Assembly (NCBI RefSeq): GCF_019219065.1
Contig: NZ_JAHUWK010000010.1
Span: 124,001 to 188,000 of the forward strand
Source: Duganella sp. sic0402
Lineage (GTDB): Bacteria; Pseudomonadota; Gammaproteobacteria; Burkholderiales; Burkholderiaceae_D
DNA length: 64,000 bases
Direction: 5' to 3'
Made by a program: the position numbers and the translations under genes. The notes below the pieces were generated by a model. That model was given only the letters and a program-made list of their open reading frames with translations. It made no database searches and was not told the origin of the DNA. Position 1 is the first letter of the stretch. Each line of letters begins with the position of its first letter. Below, in pieces: positions 45,965 through 54,420 of this stretch.

Positions 45965-46525
45965 TCACTTGCGCGCCTTCCGGCAGAAACAATCCGGCGC
46001 ATGGTCGTCCACCATGCCGATGCCCTGCATATACGCATACACAATCGTCGAGCCGACAAACTTGAATCCCAGCTTGCCCAGGTCCTTGGAAATCCGGTCC
46101 GACAGTTCGGTCTTGGCCGGATACGGCCCCTTGTTGCTGACCAGCGGCTTGCCGTCCACATAGGACCACAGCAGCTTATCCAGGCTGCTGCCGCTTTCCA
46201 CCAGCCGCAGGTAGGCCTGCGCATTGGTGATGGTCGCCGCCACCTTCAAGCGGTTGCGCACAATGCCCGGATTCGCCAGCAGCTCGGCCACCTTCTCCGG
46301 GCCATACCTGGCGATTTTCTTCGCGTCCCATTTATCGAACGCCTTGCGATAGTTCTCGCGCTTGTTGAGGATAGTCTCCCAGCTCAGGCCTGCCTGTGCC
46401 CCCTCCAGATTCAGCATCTCGAACAAACGGCGCTCGTCGTGGCAAGGCACGCCCCATTCGGTGTCGTGATATTCCAGATACAGGGGATTGGCCGGATTGG
46501 CCCAGCCGCAGCGTTGTTTATCCAT
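45965..46525 (-). CDS. tag: DNA-3-methyladenine glycosylase I
   Basis: 186 residues, the family length. The N-terminus RCGWANPANPLYLEYHDTEWG and LNLEGAQAGLSWETILNKRE are the Tag fingerprint, with the catalytic-pocket glutamate in NLEGAQAGLSW. The zinc-binding residues are Cys6, His20-type positions and the C-terminal DDHAPDCFCR. Tag removes 3-methyladenine from alkylated DNA in base excision repair. It is followed 2 bases later by mnmC, so repair and tRNA modification genes share a transcript by proximity rather than pathway. Confidence 0.95.
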   Translation of the reverse strand: MDKQRCGWANPANPLYLEYHDTEWGVPCHDERRLFEMLNLEGAQAGLSWETILNKRENYRKAFDKWDAKKIARYGPEKVAELLANPGIVRNRLKVAATITNAQAYLRLVESGSSLDKLLWSYVDGKPLVSNKGPYPAKTELSDRISKDLGKLGFKFVGSTIVYAYMQGIGMVDDHAPDCFCRKARK

Positions 46526-46528
46526 GAT

Positions 46529-49366
46529 TTAATTGGTTTCCAGGTCACTCGACAAACCGATGCGGCGACGCTCGCCGCCAAGTACCAGCGGGCCGGTCAG
46601 GTTGGACACCAGCCGCACCTCGCCATCGCCCACCGCCTGATCCAGCTGCTGCATCACACGCGTGAACACACCATCGGCGCGCGTGGCCTCAGTGCTGTAC
46701 AGCGCCGCCCAGCCATTGCGGCCGGAACGCTTGGCGATATACAGGCCCTGGTCCGCCAGCTCCACCACCTGCGACCACGACAGCAAACGCGCTTGCTCCG
46801 GCAGGAAGGGGAAGCAGGCAAAGCCGATCGAACAGGTCTTCGACAACAGCACGCCATCCGGCAATTCAAAATCGCGCTCGGCGACAGCACGGCGCATGCG
46901 CTCCGCCACGCCCGGTGCTTCGTCGCGATGGGTGGCGCGCGCCAGCACCAGGAATTCCTCGCCGCCCCAGCGGATCACATAATCGGATTCGCGGAACACT
47001 TCGCGCAAACGCTCCTGCATCTGCACCAGGATCGAATCGCCAGCCGCATGGCCATAGCGGTCGTTGACTTCCTTGAAGTGATCCAGATCGACCATGAAGA
47101 ACACCAGGTCCTTCGGACTTTGCAGATCGCATTCGGTCAGCTCGCGGTGCTGGCCGGCTTCGTAGCCGCGCAAGCTCATGGCCACATCGGCGTCCACGTT
47201 CTGCAGGAAGAAGCGGCGGTTGCGCAAGCCGGTCAGCTGGTCGGTCAGGCTGACTTCTTCCAGTGCCTTGTAAGCCTGCTCCAGCTCCAGATTTTTTTCC
47301 AGCAGCTGCTCCTGGGTCGCCGCCACCTGGCGGTAGGCGCTGGCGTTGTCCAGCGCGATCGCACCGTAGGCGCACAGCGTGCGGAAGATCAGGCGTTCAC
47401 GCTCGCCGTAGGAATGCGCCAGCAGCGACTGTACCGTCATCACGCCCAGCACGCGCTCGCCTACGCACAGCGGCGCAAACAGCAAGCTCAAAGTCCGCAG
47501 CGTGCCGGGGATCAGGTTCGGCGTGACGCCCTGATGGTCCAGCTCCACCAGGATTTCGCGGCGCTCGCGCATGCAGCGCGCGGTGTTGGCGTTCGGGTCG
47601 GAAGCGGCGATGCGCACACGCGGCAGCGGCTTGCCGGCCTCGATGCCGAATTCACACACCAGCGATTCACCATCCGGCTGCAGCAGGAAAATCGAAAAGT
47701 GGGTGGCGTCCAGCAGGCCGTGCACATGGCGATCCAGCGCACGGAACACCGCCGCCGCTTCCAGATGCGCAGTGATTTCCTGGCCGATGGCACTCAGGTG
47801 CTCCAGCGTGGCACTGGTCTTTTGCAACACCTCGGCGCGCTGCGCCTCGGCCGCCGCCAGCTGGCGATGGTGCTCGCCCTCGGTCTGCGCGCGCTCGGTC
47901 TGATACTGCACCTGCATGGCGATGGCGCGGTTGGTCGCTTCCTTGCTGTGGGTGTGGTCGCGCGCCGCGTTGGCGCGCAGCGAAATGCTGTACGCGCGCT
48001 CGAAGTCGCCGATGGCCGCGTACTCGCGCGCGGCCGCATCCAGCAGCGCGCCCGGCACGGTATAACCTTCGATGGTGGCGGCGGTTTCCAACGCCAGTTG
48101 CAGGTAATGCAGCACCGCATTAGGGGCCATCATCGGCGCCGGGCCGGGCAACTGGTGGCGCGTATGGATGTCGGCCAGCACATGCAGCGCGGCGATCTGG
48201 CCGGACGCGTCGCCATGGTCCTGCGCCAGCGCCAGCGCGGCCTGCGCCGCCGCCAGCGCCTCGTCCGCACGCGACAGGTGCGACAGCGCATGCGCCTGGC
48301 CACGCCGCGCGCTGCTCTGGAAATCGTTCTGGCGCAGCGCATCGCCACGCGCAGCAAGGCGGGTAAAGCTGTCCAGCGCCGCCGCGTGGTTGCCCAGGTC
48401 GAGCGCCAGGTCGCCCTGGTATTCCAGCGCCACCGCGTAGGCGCGCGAGCCCGACAGCGGCGCCAGCGTCACCAGCGCCTCGCGCAGCAGGCTTTGCGCC
48501 GCCTCGCGCTGGCCCAGCTGGCGCAGCGTTTCGGCGGTCTGCATCAAACACATGCCGATGCTCAGCGGCCAGCCGGTCGGCCGTGCCAGGTCAAGCCCGC
48601 GCTGCATCCATTCCAGCGCCGCCTCATGCGCATTCAGGCTGGTGAAACCGTTGCCGATATTGGTGGCGACGATGATGGCGCGGCGGATCTGGCCGGTGGC
48701 CAGCGCTGTTTCAAAACTCAGCATCAGATGGCCGATGGCGCGGCCGTATTCGCTGCGCTGGAAGGCGCAAGTGCCGAAGAAGTCGCTGACCCAGCCAGCA
48801 GCGATGGGCGCCACACCGTCCAGCTCGGCGCCAAAGCGGCTGCCCCAGCGTTGCTGGGCGGCGCGGCCGTCGCCAAAGGCGTCGCAAATGCCGGAAGCGG
48901 CGTCAATGATATCGATGCGCATTGGATCGGCCGCACCACGGGCGGCGCTGGCGGCCTGGCGCAGCCAGCTGTCGCCCTCGGCGCTGAGGCCACGGTCATT
49001 GCTGACCCAGGCCATGATCCAGCAGGCATCGGCGCGGCAGGCGGCGGCAGCGGCAGGCAGGCTGGCGGCCGCCTGTTCGCACAGCCGCAGCGCCTGTTCA
49101 GCGTGGTAGTGGGCGGTATCGAGTTCGCCGCGCAACCAGGCGGGTTCGGCGGACACCAGGTGCAGGCGCGCGCGCTGCACCAAGGCAGCCTCGGCAGGTA
49201 GCAGCGACAGCAGCGCAACGGCCTCAGCGGACAACTGCTGCGCGCGCACAGGATCGCGCTGGCGCAAATGCCAGGCGAGCGTCATCAACAGCTGCAACCG
49301 TTCCGAGCCTTGTACTTCAGGCAATGCCGCATCCCATCGCGCCAGCTCGTCGTCGAGCGCAAACAT
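46529..49366 (-). CDS. Cytosolic diguanylate cyclase: TPR-GAF-GGDEF
   Basis: 945 residues with no membrane segment. The N-terminal ~500 residues are helical TPR-like repeats (MFALDDELARWDAALPEVQG, AQSLLREALVTLAPLSGSRA). A GAF domain (about 540-700; EFGIEAGKPLPRVRI, LFAPLCVGERVLGVMTVQSL) follows, then a coiled coil and a GGDEF domain (about 750-910) with GGEEF and the inhibitory-site RxxD (RESD) five residues before it. It should make cyclic di-GMP. The start is the ATG at 49366; an in-frame TTG three codons earlier is less likely. It precedes tag by 3 bases on the same strand. Confidence 0.92.
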   Translation of the reverse strand: MFALDDELARWDAALPEVQGSERLQLLMTLAWHLRQRDPVRAQQLSAEAVALLSLLPAEAALVQRARLHLVSAEPAWLRGELDTAHYHAEQALRLCEQAAASLPAAAAACRADACWIMAWVSNDRGLSAEGDSWLRQAASAARGAADPMRIDIIDAASGICDAFGDGRAAQQRWGSRFGAELDGVAPIAAGWVSDFFGTCAFQRSEYGRAIGHLMLSFETALATGQIRRAIIVATNIGNGFTSLNAHEAALEWMQRGLDLARPTGWPLSIGMCLMQTAETLRQLGQREAAQSLLREALVTLAPLSGSRAYAVALEYQGDLALDLGNHAAALDSFTRLAARGDALRQNDFQSSARRGQAHALSHLSRADEALAAAQAALALAQDHGDASGQIAALHVLADIHTRHQLPGPAPMMAPNAVLHYLQLALETAATIEGYTVPGALLDAAAREYAAIGDFERAYSISLRANAARDHTHSKEATNRAIAMQVQYQTERAQTEGEHHRQLAAAEAQRAEVLQKTSATLEHLSAIGQEITAHLEAAAVFRALDRHVHGLLDATHFSIFLLQPDGESLVCEFGIEAGKPLPRVRIAASDPNANTARCMRERREILVELDHQGVTPNLIPGTLRTLSLLFAPLCVGERVLGVMTVQSLLAHSYGERERLIFRTLCAYGAIALDNASAYRQVAATQEQLLEKNLELEQAYKALEEVSLTDQLTGLRNRRFFLQNVDADVAMSLRGYEAGQHRELTECDLQSPKDLVFFMVDLDHFKEVNDRYGHAAGDSILVQMQERLREVFRESDYVIRWGGEEFLVLARATHRDEAPGVAERMRRAVAERDFELPDGVLLSKTCSIGFACFPFLPEQARLLSWSQVVELADQGLYIAKRSGRNGWAALYSTEATRADGVFTRVMQQLDQAVGDGEVRLVSNLTGPLVLGGERRRIGLSSDLETN

Positions 49367-49540
49367 GTCCACCAAATTGACTTTCCTCTACTGTGTCGCA
49401 ACAGCGCGCCGTTGCGCCGCTACAGCATTATTCCACAGTTTGCAGAGGCCCTTGCAGCCCCCTTTTAAGTGTCTGATATCTAAGCACTTTTGGTGCCTCA
49501 AGGAAACTAAGATGGTGCAAGCGACAGCGCGACAGCACGC

Positions 49541-49765
49541 TTATTTATTGCTGGAATTTAAAGCTTGAACTCTTTGCAAATGCTGGTCAATGAGCGGCTG
49601 CAGCGTGGCGCTGGGTTCGCTCGGCAGCGCGATCTGCGCGGTCGCAACTTCGGCAATATTGGCTTCCGCCAGATCGCTGAGGATTGGCTGCTCGCCCTGG
49701 CTCAGCGACTGGACGCTGGCCGCACCATACCAATAGGAAAAACCGTGGCGAAAAAAGCGGCGCAC
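49541..49765 (-). pseudogene. Coding-like remnant without a usable start
   Basis: A 74-codon frame (SVQSLSQGEQPILSDLAEAN, IALPSEPSATLQPLIDQHLQ) looks like the C-terminal piece of a soluble helical protein. Its only upstream start is a GTG inside the terminator of the HxlR gene, and there is no internal ATG or ribosome site. It is probably a leftover or chance frame. In the whole 49367-49800 stretch I see only this frame, the terminator and the promoter region of the cyclase gene. Confidence 0.3.
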
Positions 49766-49775
49766 GCAGCGCCGC
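49751..49775 (-). terminator. Rho-independent terminator of the HxlR gene
   Basis: On the minus strand, GCGGCGC and GCGCCGC (plus-strand 49757-49763 and 49769-49775) form a perfect 7-base stem with a 5-base loop, followed by six T (plus-strand A at 49751-49756). It is 25 bases past the regulator stop. Confidence 0.88.
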
Positions 49776-49800
49776 CTTCTCCGGCAGCTTGCCGCGCCGC

Positions 49801-50298
49801 CTAAGCGCGCGCCGGCTGCTTGATCTGGATCAGCCGCGACCGCATGCCCTCGGTGGCGGCCGGGCCAGGCGCGAACATATAGTCCTCGTCGTTGATGGCC
49901 AGGCCGCTGTTGGCATCCACCAGCACCTGATCGGCCGGCTTGCCGGTCTCGCGGCTTACCACCAGCAGGCTGGCCCCTTCCGGCGCCAGGTGATCATTGC
50001 CCCAGGCCACGAAGGCCAGCAGCACCGGCTTGAAGTCGCGGCCAGCCTTGGTCAGCACATACTCATAGCGCGGCGGCCTGGTGCTGTACTGGCGGCGTTC
50101 CATCAGGCCGCCCTCGACCAGCCCGGCCAGGCGGCGGGTCAGCATATTGGGCGCGATCTTCAGGCTTTTCTCGAACTCATCGAAGCGGGTCAGCCCGTAG
50201 AAGGCGTCGCGCAGGATCAGGATACTCCACCACTCCCCCACTTTTCCAAGGCTGCGGGCGATCGGGCAAGGCATGCTGCCGAAGTCGGTATGTTTCAT
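49801..50298 (-). CDS. HxlR-family transcriptional regulator
   Basis: 165 residues. The core (about 8-105) shows the HxlR winged-helix pattern: CPIARSLGKVGEWWSILILR, GLTRFDEFEKSLKIAPNMLT, YSTRPPRYEYVLTKAGRDFK. The conserved cysteine near the N-terminus (residue 11, MPCPIARSL) is the one used as redox or electrophile sensor in members such as HypR/YodB. The last ~55 residues extend the usual HxlR length (about 110-130). The gene is monocistronic with its own terminator. Target genes unknown; nothing divergent is nearby except the exported mini-SCPU gene 428 bases away. Confidence 0.9.
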   Translation of the reverse strand: MKHTDFGSMPCPIARSLGKVGEWWSILILRDAFYGLTRFDEFEKSLKIAPNMLTRRLAGLVEGGLMERRQYSTRPPRYEYVLTKAGRDFKPVLLAFVAWGNDHLAPEGASLLVVSRETGKPADQVLVDANSGLAINDEDYMFAPGPAATEGMRSRLIQIKQPARA

Positions 50299-50622
50299 TC
50301 TGCTACTCCTCTATGTCAGGTTATCAACAAAATCGTCAGATCGCGATGGCTTCAGACTGAGTGACTTGCATGTTGGACGCAAGAAAGTGTGACTTTTGTA
50401 GGTGATGGGACCTCTGTGACATTGTGTGTATTTTCGAACTGCATTTTCGTCTCCTTTTCTACCCTTGGTTTTTACAACTTTTCCCTATGAAAACCTCATT
50501 TTTCAGCCGGTTTTTCTGGTGACACCTTAGGCTAAAAAACCACAGCAAAAACTCTCCAAAAATCACTAAATTTCCACAGGTCAATTTCTGTGTAAAATGT
50601 GAACATTCGAGAGATTGTTTCC
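50299..50622. other. AT-rich non-coding region upstream of the pilus-associated small gene
   Basis: This region is distinctly more AT-rich than its surroundings and contains no convincing frame on either strand. It should hold the promoter of the HxlR gene (minus strand) and of the mini-SCPU gene; TAAAAT at 50592-50597 is a possible -10 box for the latter, without a convincing -35. Confidence 0.4.
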
Positions 50623-50725
50623 ACAGGATAAAATTCTTCCTGTAGATCAACTTCTTGAATTGGTTGGCTACCCGGACAACGTAGCCACCCACCGAAACGG
50701 CTACGCACCTCAACAACGTGTGAAG
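50623..50725 (+). promoter_or_regulatory. Structured 5' leader of the mini-SCPU gene
   Basis: Three local pairings are visible. ACAGGA (50623-50628) pairs with TCCTGT (50638-50643). GGCTAC (50666-50671) pairs with GTAGCC (50681-50686), extended by flanking bases to about 10 pairs with one mismatch. The same segment as CGTAGCC (50680-50686) can instead pair perfectly with GGCTACG (50699-50705). The last two are mutually exclusive. The start codon at 50726 lacks a strong Shine-Dalgarno. I could not match the sequence to a known riboswitch. Confidence 0.5.
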
Positions 50726-51052
50726 ATGAAAACTTTTACTAAAGCAATCGCCATCATTCTGTTCAGCCTGCCTCTGATCGCCAGCGCCGCCGGCAAAATC
50801 GCGACCGCGTCCATGCAAGTGAGTTTTGAGGTGAAAGAATCCTGCAACGTGCAAGGTCCAGCCACCGCTGCCGACGCTGTTGCCGCAGCCAACACCGCTA
50901 CTAAAGCCGTCCCAGCCGTTGCCTGCCAGCTCAAAACCCCATACCAGATGACCCGCAGCACCGAACAGGCCGCAGCCGTCACCAGCCGCGAAGCACAAGC
51001 CACCGCCCTGCGCCAGGAAACCAGCGCTGGCGCCTGGACCATCACCTTCTAA
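50726..51052 (+). CDS. Very small exported SCPU-like (pilin-like) protein
   Basis: 108 residues. Signal peptide MKTFTKAIAIILFSLPLIAS-AAG; the mature part is only about 88 residues. It has the SCPU/archaic-pilin order: an N-terminal strand MQVSFEVKESCNV with the first cysteine, a short Ala-rich linker, VACQLKTPYQM with the second cysteine, and a last strand AWTITF. Normal SCPU subunits are 130-160 residues, so the central strands are missing. It converges on the tip-protein gene of the chaperone-usher operon, with 19 bases between stops. It may be a reduced pilin or capping subunit; alternatively an unrelated small beta protein. Family call is moderate. Confidence 0.6.
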   Translation: MKTFTKAIAIILFSLPLIASAAGKIATASMQVSFEVKESCNVQGPATAADAVAAANTATKAVPAVACQLKTPYQMTRSTEQAAAVTSREAQATALRQETSAGAWTITF

Positions 51053-51071
51053 ATCCCTTCCGCAGCGGCCT

Positions 51072-52082
51072 TCAGAACCACACGGTCGCCACCACCGTAT
51101 CCTTGTAATCTCCCGGCGTCGGCGTCGATTGCGACGGCACCATGCCATATACCGTCTGGGTTTGCGTCGCGCCGGTGCCGGTGCCGCCGATGGTCACCGT
51201 ACCGCCAGTGCCGTCACCGAGGCTAGGCCCGTCCAGGGAATTCGAGATCTGATACGTCACCAGCTCGTTGGTCGGCCCACCTATCATGCGGCGCGCCGAG
51301 ATGCTGTTGCCACTCGTCGTACCAGCGCTAAACGTCACTCTATAAGGCGTATTCAGGCTGCAGCGCGTCGTCAGCGTTGAGGTGGTGCGCACCGCGCTGC
51401 TCAGCAGCGAAGCATTCGGGAATGCCAGGTTACCAACGTTAATCGTGCAGTCATTGATGACGTTGGCGCTGACGGTGAACGGCATCGTAACCGACGAGCC
51501 AAGCAGACAGCCGAGTGGCGTCACGAAGAAGACGTAGCGCATCAGCACACTACCGCCAGCGAAATTCGACGTGAACTCCAGGTTATCCGGTCCCACATTC
51601 ATGGACGACAAAGTGGCGTCGGCATTCAGCTTGCCGTACAGGTTGACGTCCTGCGTCATCGAGCCATTCGCACTGCTAGTTAGTGTGAAGGTGATCAGGT
51701 TGGTCGAGGTATCGCTGCCGCTCCAGCCTCCCCACACCTTGGCCGGCGAATAAGTCGTGTCCGTGTACAGATTGTAGTTGACCCTTTTGCTGCCGTTGGA
51801 GAGCTGGCGCGGAAGCGTCACATTGGCGCTGGTGTTGCCCGAGCCGCCCCCCAGGTACAGGCATACGGTGGCGTTCGGCAATACCAAGGCCGTCAGGAAG
51901 CTGGTCCAGGTGCAGGTGACTTTGAAAGTGGCGTTGACGTAGGCGTCGCTGGTGGTGATTGAACTGACGGATGGGAATACGATATTGGTCTGCGCTATCG
52001 AGCAGGTGTCGGCGCGCGCCTGGCCGCAAGCCAGCGCCAGCAACATCCCCAACAGCATCAGCCAGCGGCGCGCGCTCATCAT
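51072..52082 (-). CDS. Two-domain SCPU (archaic pilus) tip protein
   Basis: 336 residues with a signal peptide (MMSARRWLMLLGMLLALACG, cleavage near ARA-D). Two SCPU domains in tandem: the first from CSIAQTNIVFPSVSSITTSD to about 185, the second from TVSANVINDCTINVGNLAFP to the end VYGMVPSQSTPTPGDYKDTV. Each has the cysteine pair and the closing strand motif of SCPU modules. Two-domain SCPU proteins are CsuE-like tip adhesins of archaic chaperone-usher pili. The start overlaps the usher stop (ATGA), so it is translationally coupled and last in the operon. Confidence 0.85.
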   Translation of the reverse strand: MMSARRWLMLLGMLLALACGQARADTCSIAQTNIVFPSVSSITTSDAYVNATFKVTCTWTSFLTALVLPNATVCLYLGGGSGNTSANVTLPRQLSNGSKRVNYNLYTDTTYSPAKVWGGWSGSDTSTNLITFTLTSSANGSMTQDVNLYGKLNADATLSSMNVGPDNLEFTSNFAGGSVLMRYVFFVTPLGCLLGSSVTMPFTVSANVINDCTINVGNLAFPNASLLSSAVRTTSTLTTRCSLNTPYRVTFSAGTTSGNSISARRMIGGPTNELVTYQISNSLDGPSLGDGTGGTVTIGGTGTGATQTQTVYGMVPSQSTPTPGDYKDTVVATVWF

Positions 52083-54415
52083 TGCACTCCCTTGCAAACA
52101 AATGGTCCCATGATCGCCAGCGCATTGCCCTTGGCCGGCGCGTAGCTGAACTCGACCACGCAGCGCACACCGCGCAGCGTGGCCTGCAAATGATTCACCG
52201 GCTGCAGGTGATCGACAAACGCCACGCCATCGAAGCCGACCAAGGTGGTGGCCCCGCTTTCCACATGCAGCAGCTCGGTGCCCACCGGCAGCGGCTTATG
52301 TTCGGCGTCGTGCAAAATCACGCTGGCCGCCTCATATTTCTCCACCGGGAAGCGCACCAGCACGCCGGACAGACGGGCCGGCACCACGGCCTGGCTGCTG
52401 CTGGCGATGCGCGCGTCCAGCGGCAGATTGCTGATGTCGATGCCCAGCTGGTTTTGCAGATACGGCGTCAGATTCGGCACCAGCACATAGCCGCTGCTGC
52501 CGGTGCGGCCGATGATCTGGTTCTCTTGCAGCACCGGCACGCCGCCCACGCCATCGGTCGACACCAGGCCGAAGCCCGAGCCCACATAGCGCGCCGCATG
52601 CACGCTGCCGTCCATCAGCACCAGCGAACCGGTCACGTCGAGCGAGCTGTTGCGCGTACCGCCGCTATCCATGGTGTAGCCGGTCACCTGGCCATAATTG
52701 CCGAGGTAGGTCAGCTGCGCCTGGCGCTGCCGCACACTGTTGTTGTCGGTCGATTGCAGGCCCCAGCCGAAGCCGCCGCCGTAGTCGGCCGTACGCGTCA
52801 ATGTGTAGGTGGTGGAGCGCACCGCGTTCTGGCGGTTGCGGCTGGCGTTGGCCGAGATGCGGTCGCCAAAACTGCCGCTGAGGCTGAAATACACGCCGCG
52901 CGACTTTTCGTCCAGGTAGTCGCGGAAACCGCTCACGCTGAAGTACATGCCGAAACCCAGCGTGGCGGAATAGTTGAGCGCCACGATGCGCGCCGGCGGC
53001 GCCAGCGGCGCGCGCAAGCTGATCGCGCTGACACTGATGCCCTGGCCGCCAAACAGCGCCATGCCAATACTGATGCGGTCATTGGCGCGCGCCATCGGCG
53101 AGCCCTCGGCGGTGCCGAGATCGCTGTAATTGGCCGACGCCCGCTGCGACTGCATGTCCAGGCTGAAGCCGCGACTCAGATACTGATAGCCCAGCGTGGC
53201 CTGTGCGCCGCGCGCGGGCTTGCCATCGGCCCGGCCGCCACTGGCCGCCAGCGAACCGCTGATCACGCCGTATTGGCCCAGCCGCCACAGCCAGCCGCCA
53301 CCGCCGTTCAGCACGCCGTTGCCTGCTTCGCCGTGCGCCTCCAGCGTCAGGCTGTTGCTGGCGCCGCGCCGCACCGACGCGCTGACGGCTGGCGAGCGCG
53401 CATAGCCAAAGGAGTCGGTGGTGTAGCGCCGCCGCAGTGCGCCCAGCTCGACTGAATAATCCAGCAGCCCTTCGGCCAGCATGCGGGTATCGACATACAG
53501 CGGCACGCTGGTGCTGATGCTGCGGCCGGCGGCGTCGCGGGTGATCAGCGTGGCCTGGCCGGCGCCATTGATGCCGGCCACCTGGTTGATGACGAACGGT
53601 CCGGACGGCACGGCCGACTCGACCTGGCGCACGCCGTTGATATACAGGCTGACCGCGCTCGGCACCACCGCCGAGCCGCCCAGCGACGCGGACGGAAAAG
53701 TCAGCAGGTCCGGCCGCAAATCAAAGCTGCGGCGCCATTGCACACCGCCCATGCGCAGCGAACGCGACCAGGTCAGCGAAGAGGAAATCAGATCGCCTAC
53801 CTGCCAGGTCTCCAGCGTCTCCGGATCGGAATGCACCCAGCTCGTGTCGAAGCGGGTGAACTGGCGCAGCTGCTTGCTGTGGTTATATATACCAGTACTG
53901 GTCAGCACGCCGCTGGCGTTGAAGTAGCGCAGCTCGTTGACCAGCGAAGTACTGCGGTTTTTGCCCAGCTGGCTGAAGGCGCCGTAGTTGATCAGCATGC
54001 CCGGCGTGACCGAGGCCTTGGCCTGCTTGCGCACCGTGCGCGCCGACACCTCGATCGGCGCCCGCAGCGCGTCGTCCACGCGCAGCGCAATGCTCTGGCG
54101 CGCCTGATCGTATTGGTAGCTCAGGCCCTTGACCTGGTCGAGATCGACCTCCTCGCGGTGCTCGACACCGAACAGCTTGGGGTCCAGCTCCAGGTCGCGC
54201 AGATTCTGCACGCTGCTGCGCAGGCCCGAGGCCTGGCCCCGGGTAAAACGCAGTATCAGGCCGGTCGCTTCGCCGTTCAAGGTCACCTCCAAAAATAATT
54301 CTTCATCCTGCGGCGGCGGCAATAGCGGCGTCTGCGCCAGCGCGCCCGCCATGCCCCCTATGCACAACATGCTCCACCATGTCAGCAGCCACCACCAGGC
54401 CAGCCGGCGCCGCAT
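52079..54415 (-). CDS. Outer-membrane fimbrial usher (archaic chaperone-usher type)
   Basis: 778 residues, with a signal peptide ending near GALAQ. The N-terminal domain (EELFLEVTLNGEATGLILRF), a long 24-strand barrel (GDLISSSLTWSRSLRMGGVQ, SLYINGVRQVESAVPSGPFV) with a plug (INQVAGINGAGQATLITRDA), and C-terminal domains (QENQIIGRTGSSGYVLVPNL) mark an usher. FimD/PapC-type ushers are about 830-880 residues; the slightly shorter length fits the CsuD branch. It exports chaperone-bound subunits and assembles the pilus. It begins 5 bases after the chaperone gene. Confidence 0.93.
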   Translation of the reverse strand: MRRRLAWWWLLTWWSMLCIGGMAGALAQTPLLPPPQDEELFLEVTLNGEATGLILRFTRGQASGLRSSVQNLRDLELDPKLFGVEHREEVDLDQVKGLSYQYDQARQSIALRVDDALRAPIEVSARTVRKQAKASVTPGMLINYGAFSQLGKNRSTSLVNELRYFNASGVLTSTGIYNHSKQLRQFTRFDTSWVHSDPETLETWQVGDLISSSLTWSRSLRMGGVQWRRSFDLRPDLLTFPSASLGGSAVVPSAVSLYINGVRQVESAVPSGPFVINQVAGINGAGQATLITRDAAGRSISTSVPLYVDTRMLAEGLLDYSVELGALRRRYTTDSFGYARSPAVSASVRRGASNSLTLEAHGEAGNGVLNGGGGWLWRLGQYGVISGSLAASGGRADGKPARGAQATLGYQYLSRGFSLDMQSQRASANYSDLGTAEGSPMARANDRISIGMALFGGQGISVSAISLRAPLAPPARIVALNYSATLGFGMYFSVSGFRDYLDEKSRGVYFSLSGSFGDRISANASRNRQNAVRSTTYTLTRTADYGGGFGWGLQSTDNNSVRQRQAQLTYLGNYGQVTGYTMDSGGTRNSSLDVTGSLVLMDGSVHAARYVGSGFGLVSTDGVGGVPVLQENQIIGRTGSSGYVLVPNLTPYLQNQLGIDISNLPLDARIASSSQAVVPARLSGVLVRFPVEKYEAASVILHDAEHKPLPVGTELLHVESGATTLVGFDGVAFVDHLQPVNHLQATLRGVRCVVEFSYAPAKGNALAIMGPFVCKGVQ

Positions 54416-54420
54416 GCGGG

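Noticed and set aside
46001..49201. 1066-codon plus-strand frame opposite tag and the second cyclase
   Set aside because: Antisense of clear GGDEF, GAF and Tag sequences; no start signal or domains.
50623..50725. Cyclic di-GMP-I (GEMM) riboswitch
   Set aside because: The window has several cyclic di-GMP genes, so I looked for the GEMM core, but the required conserved loops and receptor are absent.
50459..51148. 229-codon minus-strand frame over the mini-SCPU gene and its leader
   Set aside because: Glycine/cysteine/arginine-rich shadow sequence with no ribosome site; the plus-strand gene has a proper signal peptide and SCPU pattern.
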